Shown here: positions 10,301 to 21,076 of the stretch, one piece after another | How positions within the stretch are numbered: position 1 is the stretch's first letter | How the letters are laid out: each line of letters begins with the position of its first letter | The notes under the pieces: generated by a model | The model's database searches: none | What the model saw: only the letters and a program-made list of their open reading frames with translations | What the model was told of the DNA's origin: nothing | Translations under genes and position numbers: made by a program | From: Stenotrophomonas sp. VV52 | GTDB taxonomy: Bacteria; Pseudomonadota; Gammaproteobacteria; Xanthomonadales; Xanthomonadaceae | Length of the DNA: 64,000 bases | Direction of reading: 5' to 3' | Assembly: GCF_002893095.1 (NCBI RefSeq) | Contig: NZ_PKQQ01000014.1 | Span: 1 to 64,000 of the forward strand

Positions 10301-10688
10301 CCAGCACCAGCGCGGTCCAGGTGGCGCCCTTGCGCAGGTACTGGGTGGCGATTTCGCCGGTGCCCCGGTCCTGCTGGTCGGCCCAGGCGCCACGTACGTA
10401 GGAGACGAGATTGCGGTCGCGACCACTGCGCTCGGCTTCGCGCGCGGCGGCGTTGAAGTCGACGATGGACGGCGGCACCAGCATGGCCGACATGGCATCG
10501 AGCAGGGTCGACTTGCCCGAGCCGGAACGGCCCACGAACAGGAAGCCGCGCTCGGCGATCGGCACTTCGGTCAGGCCGTTGAACGTGCCCCAGTTGTGCA
10601 CCTGCAGGCGGCGCATGCGGAACTGCTGCAGCCGCGGATCGGGCAGGCCTTCGGTGAACAGGGCGGGCGTGTGCTTGGAAATGGCCAT
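7317..10688 (-). CDS. mksB: SMC-like ATPase, MksB/JetC type
   Basis: The 1123-residue protein has the layout of a short SMC/MukB-like ATPase. It has a head segment with Walker A GRSGSGKST at 53-61, then long charged, Glu/Arg/Gln-rich stretches that predict an antiparallel coiled coil. A central hinge-like part lies around 450-640. The C-terminal half-head has the signature KSGGQRQK at about 1002-1009 and Walker B VVLDEAFDKAD at about 1036. Such proteins load on DNA and extrude loops, either for chromosome organisation (MksBEF) or plasmid defence (Wadjet JetABC). It lies 19 bp after mksE, which follows mksF. The usual nuclease subunit gene, JetD/MksG, is not next to it; the next gene is a convergent permease. 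Confidence 0.85.
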   Translation of the reverse strand: MAISKHTPALFTEGLPDPRLQQFRMRRLQVHNWGTFNGLTEVPIAERGFLFVGRSGSGKSTLLDAMSAMLVPPSIVDFNAAAREAERSGRDRNLVSYVRGAWADQQDRGTGEIATQYLRKGATWTALVLEYRAGDGRVVSLVRLFWIAGNGAAAADVRKHYLIAERPFDIAKDLGGFDLDLRKLKQRLGDVHHFDSFTGYAERFRHLLGIDNEMALRLLHKTQSAKNLGDLNVFLRDFMLDTPRTFDASERLVSDFAELDGAHKSVVTARQQVETLLPARALHAELKAMNLRRADEETLKLGLDSFRESRLQKLLETRLQEIDVRHRGLLGEETQRRQALANHEEHLAELELQRRQQGGERIEELEREQGRAQSEHERRQAKRAQVGKAAERLQEALPDDAHGFAHLIGRAQAELDNRQQAAAALDDAIAERQAGKQDDTRRFAEVRGEMDAMERNPSSIPAPLQKLRSRISEETGVPEAALPFVGELIQVRQDDAAWQGAIERVLFGFAQSLLVEDKHYNEVNAWVNRSHLGMRLTYYRVRRNDDAMARQPSARSLLHKLELRDSVFEPWLRRELGKRYDYECVDAKQLRDVERGISREGQVKHPGDRFEKDDRNAIGDRRRWLLGFNNAEKLALFRREAQELAQRIADCDQDVARLRGQRDLDNDRRLACNQLVNVGWEEVDVATATKRLQDIESSLRDLKEGNADLARLAAQIDRNRADIEQARRTYEDTRLELRELTRERDKLESRRQHSRALVLPALGPTQEAGLQKRLDAYGTLGLETLEAYMREISKGINESLASSQHEVHGVETQLVACFRRFAQAWPEESGDFTASVASADDFLARLQRLERDGLPQHEERFFDLLQNQSKNNLLALQRHSAEARKSIGQRLDEVNASLEQVPFNRGTLLTIELSDRRLPEVLEFHQQLREVLSHHQTEERDVAESQFAVLRELVKRLGSQEGEDKRWRENVLDVRLHVEFIGVELDAATRQQVEIYRSGAGKSGGQRQKLATTCLAAALRYQLGGADSQLPSYAAVVLDEAFDKADNEFTALAMNIFENFGFQMVVATPLKSVMTLEPFIGGACFVEISGRHDSGVLLIEYDEEGKRLKLPERTRAATEEVEA

Positions 10689-10707
10689 GCGTAGGGGGTC
10701 GTTCCGT

Positions 10708-13481
<2,774 letters not shown>

Positions 13482-13573
13482 GGCATACAGCACCCGAAGG
13501 GGGCGAGCATCGTACCCGACGGAGCCCTTGGCCGTCCCCCGCCCCGTTGGGCTGGGGTTGGGCCAGGGGTATT

Positions 13574-13602
13574 GATAGGATCGTAATTAGTAGTATCCTA
13601 TC
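13574..13602. promoter_or_regulatory. inverted repeat, probable MarR operator
   Basis: Two perfect 8-base arms, GATAGGAT and ATCCTATC, are separated by 13 AT-rich bases. The repeat ends 8 bp before the ATG of the marR gene and lies in the folE/marR divergent gap. MarR repressors bind such palindromes over their own promoters, so this is the natural operator candidate. The AT-rich spacer probably overlaps the promoter. Confidence 0.6.
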
Positions 13603-13610
13603 TATCTGCC

Positions 13611-14066
13611 ATGAAACGCTCACTCGACGAACGCACCCAGCTGCAGATGCAGCTCAGCTCCGGCCTGCTCCACTCAGGGCGGCAATGGCAGCGCCTGGCC
13701 GACCAGGCGCTGGGCAGCTATGGCATCTCCGCCGCCTGCACCATGCCGCTGCTGATGATCGGCCGCGCCGGCGGTGGTATCCGCCAGGTCACCCTGGCCC
13801 AGCAGCTGGGCATGGAAGGCCCGTCGCTGGTGCGCCTGCTGGACAAGCTGTCGGCCAGCGACCTGGTCCGCCGCGAGAGCGACGCCAGCGACCGCCGCGC
13901 CAACCTGCTGTGGCTGACCGACAAGGGCGAGGCCCTGGTCAGCGAACTGGAGCAGCAGCTGATCGGCCTGCGCCAGGACGTCTTCGGCGAACTGAGTACC
14001 GAAGAGCTGCGCACCGTGCTGAAGCTGTGGAAGCTGCTGGCCGATGCGTCCGACCGCGTGACGTAA
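13611..14066 (+). CDS. MarR family transcriptional regulator of the efflux operon
   Basis: The 151-residue protein has the MarR winged-helix layout. The recognition part is LAQQLGMEGPSLVRLLDKL at about 64-82, followed by the wing RRESDASDRRANLLWLTDKG, and it has helical dimerisation ends. It heads the efflux genes by 82 bp. MarR proteins of this position repress the pump and are released by a phenolic or hydrophobic ligand; the ligand here is unknown. The palindrome just upstream is its probable binding site. Confidence 0.88.
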   Translation: MKRSLDERTQLQMQLSSGLLHSGRQWQRLADQALGSYGISAACTMPLLMIGRAGGGIRQVTLAQQLGMEGPSLVRLLDKLSASDLVRRESDASDRRANLLWLTDKGEALVSELEQQLIGLRQDVFGELSTEELRTVLKLWKLLADASDRVT

Positions 14067-14148
14067 GCCTGCCCTGCCGTGTTTCCCGGTGTCGCCCGGC
14101 GACGCCGTGGCGTTTCCCTTTCCGCTCCCCTGCGAAGTTCCTGCCCCG

Positions 14149-14358
14149 ATGTACGGTGAATTCAGTCTCTACGGTGTGTTCGTCCCGACCCTGCTCGGGC
14201 TGATGCTGCTGGCGTACCTGCTCAAGAGCGGGCTGCGCGTGGTCCTGCAGCGCACCGGCGCCTACCGCCACATCTGGCACCCCGCCCTGTTCAACCTGGC
14301 CGTGTACGTGATCGTGCTCGGCGGGTTGTTTTCCCTGATGCGTTGGATGCAATCGTGA
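14149..14358 (+). CDS. DUF1656 small membrane protein (AaeX-like)
   Basis: This 69-residue protein has two predicted membrane helices (about 8-27 and 46-66). It matches the DUF1656/AaeX family that accompanies AaeA-AaeB type aromatic-acid efflux systems. Its role is not known. The ATG at 14149 gives the family's usual MYGEF-like start. The stop overlaps the GTG of the next gene as GTGA. Confidence 0.8.
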   Translation: MYGEFSLYGVFVPTLLGLMLLAYLLKSGLRVVLQRTGAYRHIWHPALFNLAVYVIVLGGLFSLMRWMQS

Positions 14359-15263
14359 ACAAGATCCTCAAGCACACCGTCCCGGTCGTCCTGACCGGGG
14401 TTGCCGTCATTGCCGCACTGCTGGTGCTGCGCCACCTGTGGTCGTACTACATGGACGAGCCGTGGACCCGCGACGCGCATGTCAGCGCCGACGTGGTCCA
14501 GGTAGCACCGGACGTGTCCGGACTGGTCGAAGCGGTCAACGTGGCCGACAACCAGCCGGTGAAGCGCGGCGAGGTGCTGTTCGTGGTCGACCGCGCGCGC
14601 TACCAGATCGCACTGGAGCAGGCCCGGGCAACGCTGGGCGAGCGCAACGCCACGCTGCAGCAGCTGCGCCGCGAGATCGCGCGCGACCGCAGTCTGCAGG
14701 ACCTGGTGGCCGCCGAGGATGCCGAAGTGCGCCGCGCCAAGCTGCAGGCCGCACAGGCCGCTGCCGCCACCGCGCAGGCGGCGGTGGACCTTGCGAAGCT
14801 CAACCTGGCCCGCACCGAAGTGCGCAGCCCCAGCGACGGCCACGTCAACGACCGCACCGTGCGTGCCGGCGACTACGTCACCGCCGGTCACCCCGTGATG
14901 GCGGTGCTGGATACCGGTTCGTTCCGGGTCGATGGCTACTTCGAGGAAACCCGCCTGCGCGGCGTGCATGCCGGGCAGAAGGTCGACATCCGCCTGATGG
15001 GCGAGGCGCAGCCGCTGCAGGGCCACGTGCAGAGCATTGCCGCCGGTATCGAGGACCGTTACCGCAGCGAGGGCTCCAGCCTGCTGCCGAACGTGACCCC
15101 GGCCTTCGACTGGGTGCGGCTGGCGCAGCGCATCCCGGTGCGCATCCATATCGACAGCGTGCCCGAGGGCGTGAACCTGATTGCCGGGCGCACCGCCACC
15201 GTCACCATCGAGCCGGACACCGCCCCGGCCACGCCGGCGCACCCGGCACGGGCGGCGCTGTGA
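14355..15263 (+). CDS. HlyD/EmrA-like periplasmic adaptor protein
   Basis: The 302-residue membrane fusion protein has one N-terminal anchor helix. It then has a lipoyl/barrel half (PDVSGLVEAVNVADNQPVKR), an alpha-helical hairpin at about 75-150 and the second lipoyl half (EVRSPSDGHV). Adaptors of this type connect an inner-membrane transporter to an outer-membrane channel. A GTG start overlapping the upstream stop (GTGA) fits best, and the stop again overlaps the next GTG. The relatives are AaeA and FuaB. Confidence 0.85.
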   Translation: MNKILKHTVPVVLTGVAVIAALLVLRHLWSYYMDEPWTRDAHVSADVVQVAPDVSGLVEAVNVADNQPVKRGEVLFVVDRARYQIALEQARATLGERNATLQQLRREIARDRSLQDLVAAEDAEVRRAKLQAAQAAAATAQAAVDLAKLNLARTEVRSPSDGHVNDRTVRAGDYVTAGHPVMAVLDTGSFRVDGYFEETRLRGVHAGQKVDIRLMGEAQPLQGHVQSIAAGIEDRYRSEGSSLLPNVTPAFDWVRLAQRIPVRIHIDSVPEGVNLIAGRTATVTIEPDTAPATPAHPARAAL

Positions 15264-16696
15264 GCCGCCCGGCCCTGCACCGCATCGGCCTGGCGCTGGC
15301 CCTGACCAGCCTGGCTGCGTGCCGCACGGTCGGGCCCGATTACGCGGTGCCGGCCGGCGCCGCCTTCCAGCGCCCGGACGCCAACGCCGCCTTCATCGAC
15401 ACCGGCAATGCCCAGGTGGCCCCCGGCGCCGAGCTGCCGGCGCGCTGGTGGGAGCTGTACCAGGACGCCACCCTTAACGGGCTGGTCGAGCAGGCGCTGC
15501 GCGACAACGTGGAACTCAAGGTCGCCGACGCCAACCTGCGTCGTGCCGCCGCCGTGTACGAGCAGGCGCTGGATGCCGGTGGCTTCGAGTACGAAGCCGA
15601 GGCCGGGGTCAGCCGCGCGCAGCTGTCGGCCGAATCGTTCCTGCTCGAACACGAACTCCCGCCGATCAACCTGGCCGACGGCAGGTTCGCCGTGTCCTAC
15701 CAGTTCGACCTGTTCGGCAAGCTCAAGCGCGCCTCCGAGGCGGCGCGTGCCGACGAGCAGGCCACCGCAGCGGCGATGGACCTGGCCCGGGTGTCGCTGG
15801 TGGCCCAGGTGGCCGGCAGCTACGTGGAGATCTGCCACGCCAACCACGAGCTGCACGTGGCCGAGCATTCGCTGCAGCTGCAGCAGCGCAGCCGCGAAGT
15901 AACCCAGCGGCTGATCGATGCCGGGCGCGGCACGCCGCCGGAGCTGGCCCGTGCCAACGCGCAGGTGGCGATGCTGGAAGCGGCGCTGCCGCCATTGCGC
16001 GCGCAGCGCCAGGCGTCCGAGTACCAGCTGGCGGCCCTGCTCGGGCAGACCCCGGGGCAGATTCCCGCTGGCGTGAGCGACTGCAGCGCGGCGCCGACCC
16101 TGGCCCGGCCGCTGCCGGTGGGCGATGGCCGTGCACTGCTGCAGCGCCGCCCCGACATCCGCCAGGCCGAACGCCGATTGGCTGCCGCCACCGCGCGGAT
16201 CGGCGTGGCCACTGCCGCGCTGTATCCGGACATCCGACTGGGCGCCTCGCTGGGCGCGGCCGGCCTGCTGGCCGACTTCGGCGAACCGCTGACCCAGCAG
16301 TGGTCGATCGGTCCACTGATCTCGTGGACGCTGCCATCCTCGGGCACCCACGCGCGCATCCACGCCACCGAAGCCGGTGCGGACGCGGCGCTGGCCGAGT
16401 TCGACCACAGCGTGCTGCAGGCGCTGCGCGAAACCCAGACCGCGCTCAGCCGCTATGCGCACGACCTGCAGCGCGTACAGTCGCTGCAGCAGGCGCAGGG
16501 CCAGGCCGCGCTGGCTGCCGAGCAGAACCGGCGGCTCTACCAGGGTGGGCGCACGCCCTACCTGGCCAGCCTGGACGCCGACCGCACCCTGGTCAGCGCC
16601 GACGCCACGTTGGCGCAGGCGCAGGCGCAGGTCTCGCGCGACCAGATCCAGCTGTTCCTGGTCCTCGGCGGCGGTTGGAATGTCGACAAGAACTAA
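15260..16696 (+). CDS. NodT-family outer-membrane efflux lipoprotein
   Basis: The 478-residue protein starts with a signal and lipobox (LTSLAAC, acylated Cys21), followed by the TVGPDYAVP motif usual for OprM/NodT channels. Two repeated helical outer-membrane efflux domains cover about 65-260 and 275-470. It would form the trimeric outer-membrane duct of the pump. The GTG start overlaps the adaptor stop. The stop TAA is 4 bp from the FUSC gene, so four pump genes are tightly coupled. Confidence 0.88.
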   Translation: MSRPALHRIGLALALTSLAACRTVGPDYAVPAGAAFQRPDANAAFIDTGNAQVAPGAELPARWWELYQDATLNGLVEQALRDNVELKVADANLRRAAAVYEQALDAGGFEYEAEAGVSRAQLSAESFLLEHELPPINLADGRFAVSYQFDLFGKLKRASEAARADEQATAAAMDLARVSLVAQVAGSYVEICHANHELHVAEHSLQLQQRSREVTQRLIDAGRGTPPELARANAQVAMLEAALPPLRAQRQASEYQLAALLGQTPGQIPAGVSDCSAAPTLARPLPVGDGRALLQRRPDIRQAERRLAAATARIGVATAALYPDIRLGASLGAAGLLADFGEPLTQQWSIGPLISWTLPSSGTHARIHATEAGADAALAEFDHSVLQALRETQTALSRYAHDLQRVQSLQQAQGQAALAAEQNRRLYQGGRTPYLASLDADRTLVSADATLAQAQAQVSRDQIQLFLVLGGGWNVDKN

Positions 16697-16700
16697 CCCC

Positions 16701-18725
16701 ATGCTGCTGCTGGACCGCCAGGCGTGGCTGTTTTCGGTCAAGACCTTCCTGGCCGCGCTGGCGGCGCTGTACATCGGGCTGGCCGGCAACCTGTCGCGCC
16801 CTTACTGGGCGATGGCCACCGTCTACATCGTGACCCAGCCGATGCTGGGCCCGACCCGGGCCAAGGGCGTGTACCGCATCGTCGGCACGTTGATCGCCGG
16901 CGCAGCCACGCTGTGGATGTTGCCGCACCTGGTGGAGACCCCGCTGCTGTTGAGCGCGGCGATGTCGCTGTGGCTGTCGGCCTGCCTGTTCATCGCCCTG
17001 CTCAACCGCGGTCCGCGCGGCTATGCGTTCCTGCTGGCCGGCTACACCACCGCGTTCATCGGCTTCCCGGCGGTGACTTCGCCGGACACCATCTTCGACA
17101 CGGTGGTGGCGCGCAGCGAAGAGATCATCCTGGGCACGGTGGTGGCGGTGCTGTTCGCCTCGCTGTTCTTTCCGAGCTCGGCGCGACCCATGCTGCGCGC
17201 ACGGATCGGCAGCTGGATGGGCGATGCGGCGCAGTGGTGCCGGCAGATCCTGCTGCGCGGCCAGGCGCACGGGCCGCGTAACCGGCTGGCCGCCGACCTG
17301 GTCCAGTTCGAGGCGTTGATCGAGTTCCTGCGCCGCGATGACCCGCGCCATGCGGGGTCTGCGGTATCGATGGAACGCCTGCGCGAACGCATGCTGCTGA
17401 TGCTGCCGGTGCTGTCCTCGATTGCCGACCGGCTGGGTGCGCTGCGTGCCGGTGGCCGCGCGCTGCCGCCGGGGCTGGAGCCGCTGGTGCAGGACATCGC
17501 GCAGTGGCTGGAACACCCGGGCCGCGCCAGCAGCGCCGAGCATGACGCGCTGCGCGCGCGCATCCTGGCACTGAAGCCGGCGGTGGACGGTGAACTGGAC
17601 CACCTGTTGCTGGTGACCCTGCTGCTGCGGCTGGAGGAGCTGGTGGACCTGTGGCAGGACTGCGCGACCCTGCAGGACGCCATCGAACACGGCAGCGCCC
17701 CGCGCGATACCGCCCACTACCGGGTGCGCGCCGAGCGCATCGGCGATGCGCGCCACGTGGACTACGGCATGGCGCTGTTCTCGGCGGCCAGTGCCGGCGT
17801 GGCGCTGATGACCTACTGCGCGCTGTGGATCGGGCTGGGCTGGGAAGGCGGTGGCAACGGCGCGATGATGGCGGCGGTGGCCGCTGCGTTCTTCGCCGCG
17901 CAGGACGACCCGGCGCCGAGCATGCTGCAGTTCCTGCTGTGGGCGATCGTGGCCAGCGGCGTGGCAGCGGTGTACCTGTTCGGGGTGTTCCCGGCGGTGC
18001 ACGACTTCGGCAGCCTGGCGCTGGTGCTGGCGGTGATCTTCCTGCCACTGGGGCTGCTGCTGCACCGGCCGAAGACCGCGCTGATCGGGCTGCCGCTGAC
18101 GGTGAACCTGGTGGCGCTGCTGAATGTGCAGAATACCTACAACGCCAACATCCAGAGCTTCATCAATTCGTCGGTGGCGATGTTCATCGGGATCGGATTT
18201 GCGGTGGTGATGACCCGGGTGTTCCGCTCGGTGGGGGCCGAATGGACCGCGCGCCGCCTGGTCCGCCAGGGCTGGGTGACCCTGGCCGAGGCCGCCGAAG
18301 GCCATGGCCAGCAGGATCGCCAGCGGTTCGCCGCGCGCATGCTGGACCTGCTGGGCGTGCTGGCCCCGCGCCTGGCCGCTACACCCGAAGGAAGCGACAT
18401 CGCCTCGGTGGACATGCTGACCGAGGCGCGCATCGGCCTGAACATCCTGCAGCTGCGCCGCGCCCGGCACGGCCTGCCGGCGGCCAGCATGCAGGCCATC
18501 GAAACCATCCTGGACGACGTGGCCGCGCACTATCGGGCCCAGGTGGCGCAACGCCGGCCGCTGCCCGCCCCGCCGGCGTTGCAGGCCCGGCTGGAGGCGT
18601 CGCTGCAGCGGGTGCAGACCGTGGAGGCCGGCAAGGCCCGCGATGAGGCCCTGATGGGTGTGCTGGGGCTGCGCTATGCGCTGTTCCCCGAGCAGCTGGC
18701 GGTCACACAGGGCGGAGTATCCTGA
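16701..18725 (+). CDS. FUSC family inner-membrane efflux transporter (AaeB/FuaA-like)
   Basis: The 674-residue protein has two blocks of about six helices each, at residues 10-165 and 365-520. A cytosolic domain separates them and another lies at the C-terminus, which is the FUSC/AaeB layout. PYWAMATVYIVTQPMLGPTR near the start is the conserved first FUSC motif. Family members export fusaric acid or hydroxybenzoic acids. A MarR regulator rather than the LysR of FuaABC and AaeXAB suggests a different inducer. Confidence 0.85.
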   Translation: MLLLDRQAWLFSVKTFLAALAALYIGLAGNLSRPYWAMATVYIVTQPMLGPTRAKGVYRIVGTLIAGAATLWMLPHLVETPLLLSAAMSLWLSACLFIALLNRGPRGYAFLLAGYTTAFIGFPAVTSPDTIFDTVVARSEEIILGTVVAVLFASLFFPSSARPMLRARIGSWMGDAAQWCRQILLRGQAHGPRNRLAADLVQFEALIEFLRRDDPRHAGSAVSMERLRERMLLMLPVLSSIADRLGALRAGGRALPPGLEPLVQDIAQWLEHPGRASSAEHDALRARILALKPAVDGELDHLLLVTLLLRLEELVDLWQDCATLQDAIEHGSAPRDTAHYRVRAERIGDARHVDYGMALFSAASAGVALMTYCALWIGLGWEGGGNGAMMAAVAAAFFAAQDDPAPSMLQFLLWAIVASGVAAVYLFGVFPAVHDFGSLALVLAVIFLPLGLLLHRPKTALIGLPLTVNLVALLNVQNTYNANIQSFINSSVAMFIGIGFAVVMTRVFRSVGAEWTARRLVRQGWVTLAEAAEGHGQQDRQRFAARMLDLLGVLAPRLAATPEGSDIASVDMLTEARIGLNILQLRRARHGLPAASMQAIETILDDVAAHYRAQVAQRRPLPAPPALQARLEASLQRVQTVEAGKARDEALMGVLGLRYALFPEQLAVTQGGVS

Positions 18726-18762
18726 CGCCCTGCATTCCTGCATGGCACAAGGTGAAACTTCG

Positions 18763-19185
18763 ATGAGTTATGACGTGATGGTGTTCGACCCGGCCGTGGC
18801 GCCGCGCGAAGTCGAAGCGTTCCTGCAGTGGTACGACGCACAGACCGAGTGGAACGAGAAGCACGAGTACGACGACGCGGCCGTCTCGGTGGCGGCGCTG
18901 CAGGCGTTCTTCGCCGAGCTGGCCGAAGACTTCCCGCCGATGGACGGTCCGCTCTCGGACGACGAGGATGATCGCCCGCAGGTAACCGACTACAGCATCG
19001 GCACCCATGTGATCTACGCCTCGTTCGACGACGAAGTGGCTGAAGATGCGCACGGCCAGGTGCAGATCCTGGCCAACAAGCACCAGGTGGGCTTCTTCGA
19101 CGTCAGCGGCGACGGTGCGATCGTGTACCCGGACGGCACCGTGCTGGTTCCCGGGGAAGTGGAAGAAGGCGACGAGGACGCCTGA
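18763..19185 (+). CDS. conserved acidic protein of unknown function
   Basis: The 140-residue protein is strongly acidic, with clusters such as SDDEDDRPQ and a C-terminal GEVEEGDEDA. It has a regular soluble pattern and no signal peptide or membrane helix. It starts MSYDVMVFDP and has an aromatic-rich centre (FLQWYDAQTEWNE). I do not recognise a function. It follows the FUSC gene by 37 bp on the same strand but may be independent. Codon usage fits its neighbours, so it is probably real. Confidence 0.75.
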   Translation: MSYDVMVFDPAVAPREVEAFLQWYDAQTEWNEKHEYDDAAVSVAALQAFFAELAEDFPPMDGPLSDDEDDRPQVTDYSIGTHVIYASFDDEVAEDAHGQVQILANKHQVGFFDVSGDGAIVYPDGTVLVPGEVEEGDEDA

Positions 19186-19192
19186 CCCAACG

Positions 19193-21076
19193 TCAGAACA
19201 GCTGGCCTTGTGCCGGTGCGGTCGCCTCACGGGCTGCTGCCCCCGCCCCCAGCCGCAGCGCCAGCCCGGACAAGCGGCTGGCGTGCCGCGCCAGCGCTTC
19301 CTGTACCACCTCCGCACTGCCCAGTACATGCAACGCCCGGCGCGCCCGGGTCATGCCGGTGTACACCAGCTCGCGCGACAGCACCCGGTTGTCGCGACGC
19401 GGCAGCTGCAGCCACACCTCGTCGAATTCCGAGCCCTGCGCCTTGTGCACGGTCATCGCGAACGCGCTTTCGTGCGCGGGCAGCGCGGCCGGGTGGAACG
19501 CGCGCGGGTGTTCCGGGCTGTCGCCGGGGAACCAGGCCAGCACCGCGCCTTCGCTGTTGCGCAGGCACAGGCCGATGTCGCCGTTGAACAGGCGGTGGCG
19601 GTAGCTGTTCTCGGTGATCAGCAGCAGCCGGCCGTGGAAGTAGCGCGCCCCACCGCCCGGTCGCGCGCTGCCGGCCAGCGCCGCTTCGATGCGTTCGTTG
19701 AGGCCGCGCGCGCCCTGCGGTCCTTCGCGCAGCGCGGTGAGCAGGCGCAGCTGGCCGGCCTGGGCCAGCGCCTGCGCCGGGTCCGCCGCCTCGCCCAGCC
19801 CACGCCAGTGCGCCAGCAGGGTCTGCCGGTGCTGCTGCAGCGGGTCCACCTGGTCTTCGTGGAAGTGCACGCCGGCCAGCTGGCCGTGGCGCAGCAGCTC
19901 CAATGCACGGGTGCTGTCGCCCACGCGCACCGCAGCCGCCAGTGGCGCCAGGTCCAGCGCGTCGCTCTGCCGGTAGCCGCGCTGAAGCTGCACGCGACGG
20001 CCGGCGAACGGCAGCGGCGCGGCCAGCGGCTGCAGCGCGGCCGCCGCCAGCAATGGGCGCAGCGCAGTGGCATCGTCGGCCTGGGTGCCGAGGCCGTCGC
20101 CGCTGGCCTGCAGCACCGCGCTGAGCACGTCGCCGGCCTCCACCGACGGCAGCTGGTCGGGGTCCCCGAGCAGGATCAGCCGCGTACCGCCGGCGACCGC
20201 TTCGACCAGCTTGGTCATCAACGGCAGGTCGATCATTGAAGCTTCGTCCACCACCACCACATCGAACGGCAGCGGGTTATCGGCGTGGTGGCGGAAGCGC
20301 GGCGAATCGGGAATCACCCCGAGCAGGCGATGCAGGGTGGCGCCGGTGGTCGGCAGGGCCTCGGCCAGTTCGGCGGCCACCCCGACCAGGCGCAGCCGCT
20401 GCAGGGCCAGGCGCAGGCTTTCGGCCATGCGTTCGGCCGCGCGCCCGGTAGGGGCGGCCAGCGCCACCCGCGGCAGCGCGGCGTTGGCCTGTTGCGCCTG
20501 GGCGGCCAGCAGCACCAGCAGGCGCGCGATGGTGGTGGTCTTGCCGGTACCGGGCCCGCCGGTGACCAGCACCAGCGGGTGGCGCAGCGCGACCGCAGCG
20601 GCACGTGCCTGGTGGTCGATGCCGTCCAGTGCCTGCGGGAACAGCTGTGCGAACAGCGGCGCCAGCGCCGCCGGGTCGTGCACGGGCAGCGGTTGCCGGG
20701 CAATGCGCTGCAGGCCCAGCGCCAACCGACGTTCGTACTCGCGGTACCGGCGCAGGTACAGCAGGCCGTGTTCCAGCACCAGCGGTGCATCGGCGGCCGC
20801 ATGGTCGTCGCGTTCCGGCGTATCCACCCACGGCGATGCGCGCAGCTGCGCCATCCAGTCGCCGGGCAGCGGCCAGTCCAGGTCGGCATCCACCAGCCGC
20901 CGGGGCTGCTGCGGGTCCAGCCCGGCGTGGCCCTGCGCCACCGCCAGCGATGCCAGCGCGGCTGCGGCCAGCACCGCGTCGGGCGTGTCCGGCTGCAGTC
21001 GGCGCAGGCTCTGCGCCAAAGCGTGGTCCAGGGTGCGCAGGGTGCCCTGCTGCAACAGCGCGGCGAGCAGGCTCAT
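19193..21076 (-). CDS. recD: exodeoxyribonuclease V alpha subunit
   Basis: The 627-residue protein is the SF1B 5'-3' helicase of RecBCD. Walker A is GGPGTGKT at 173-180, motif II is VVVDEASMIDL and the C-terminal motifs are AMTVHKAQGSEFDEV and YTGMTRARRALHV. With RecB and RecC it processes double-strand breaks for recombination and degrades foreign DNA. It overlaps recB by 4 bp and is last in the recC-recB-recD operon. Confidence 0.95.
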   Translation of the reverse strand: MSLLAALLQQGTLRTLDHALAQSLRRLQPDTPDAVLAAAALASLAVAQGHAGLDPQQPRRLVDADLDWPLPGDWMAQLRASPWVDTPERDDHAAADAPLVLEHGLLYLRRYREYERRLALGLQRIARQPLPVHDPAALAPLFAQLFPQALDGIDHQARAAAVALRHPLVLVTGGPGTGKTTTIARLLVLLAAQAQQANAALPRVALAAPTGRAAERMAESLRLALQRLRLVGVAAELAEALPTTGATLHRLLGVIPDSPRFRHHADNPLPFDVVVVDEASMIDLPLMTKLVEAVAGGTRLILLGDPDQLPSVEAGDVLSAVLQASGDGLGTQADDATALRPLLAAAALQPLAAPLPFAGRRVQLQRGYRQSDALDLAPLAAAVRVGDSTRALELLRHGQLAGVHFHEDQVDPLQQHRQTLLAHWRGLGEAADPAQALAQAGQLRLLTALREGPQGARGLNERIEAALAGSARPGGGARYFHGRLLLITENSYRHRLFNGDIGLCLRNSEGAVLAWFPGDSPEHPRAFHPAALPAHESAFAMTVHKAQGSEFDEVWLQLPRRDNRVLSRELVYTGMTRARRALHVLGSAEVVQEALARHASRLSGLALRLGAGAAAREATAPAQGQLF

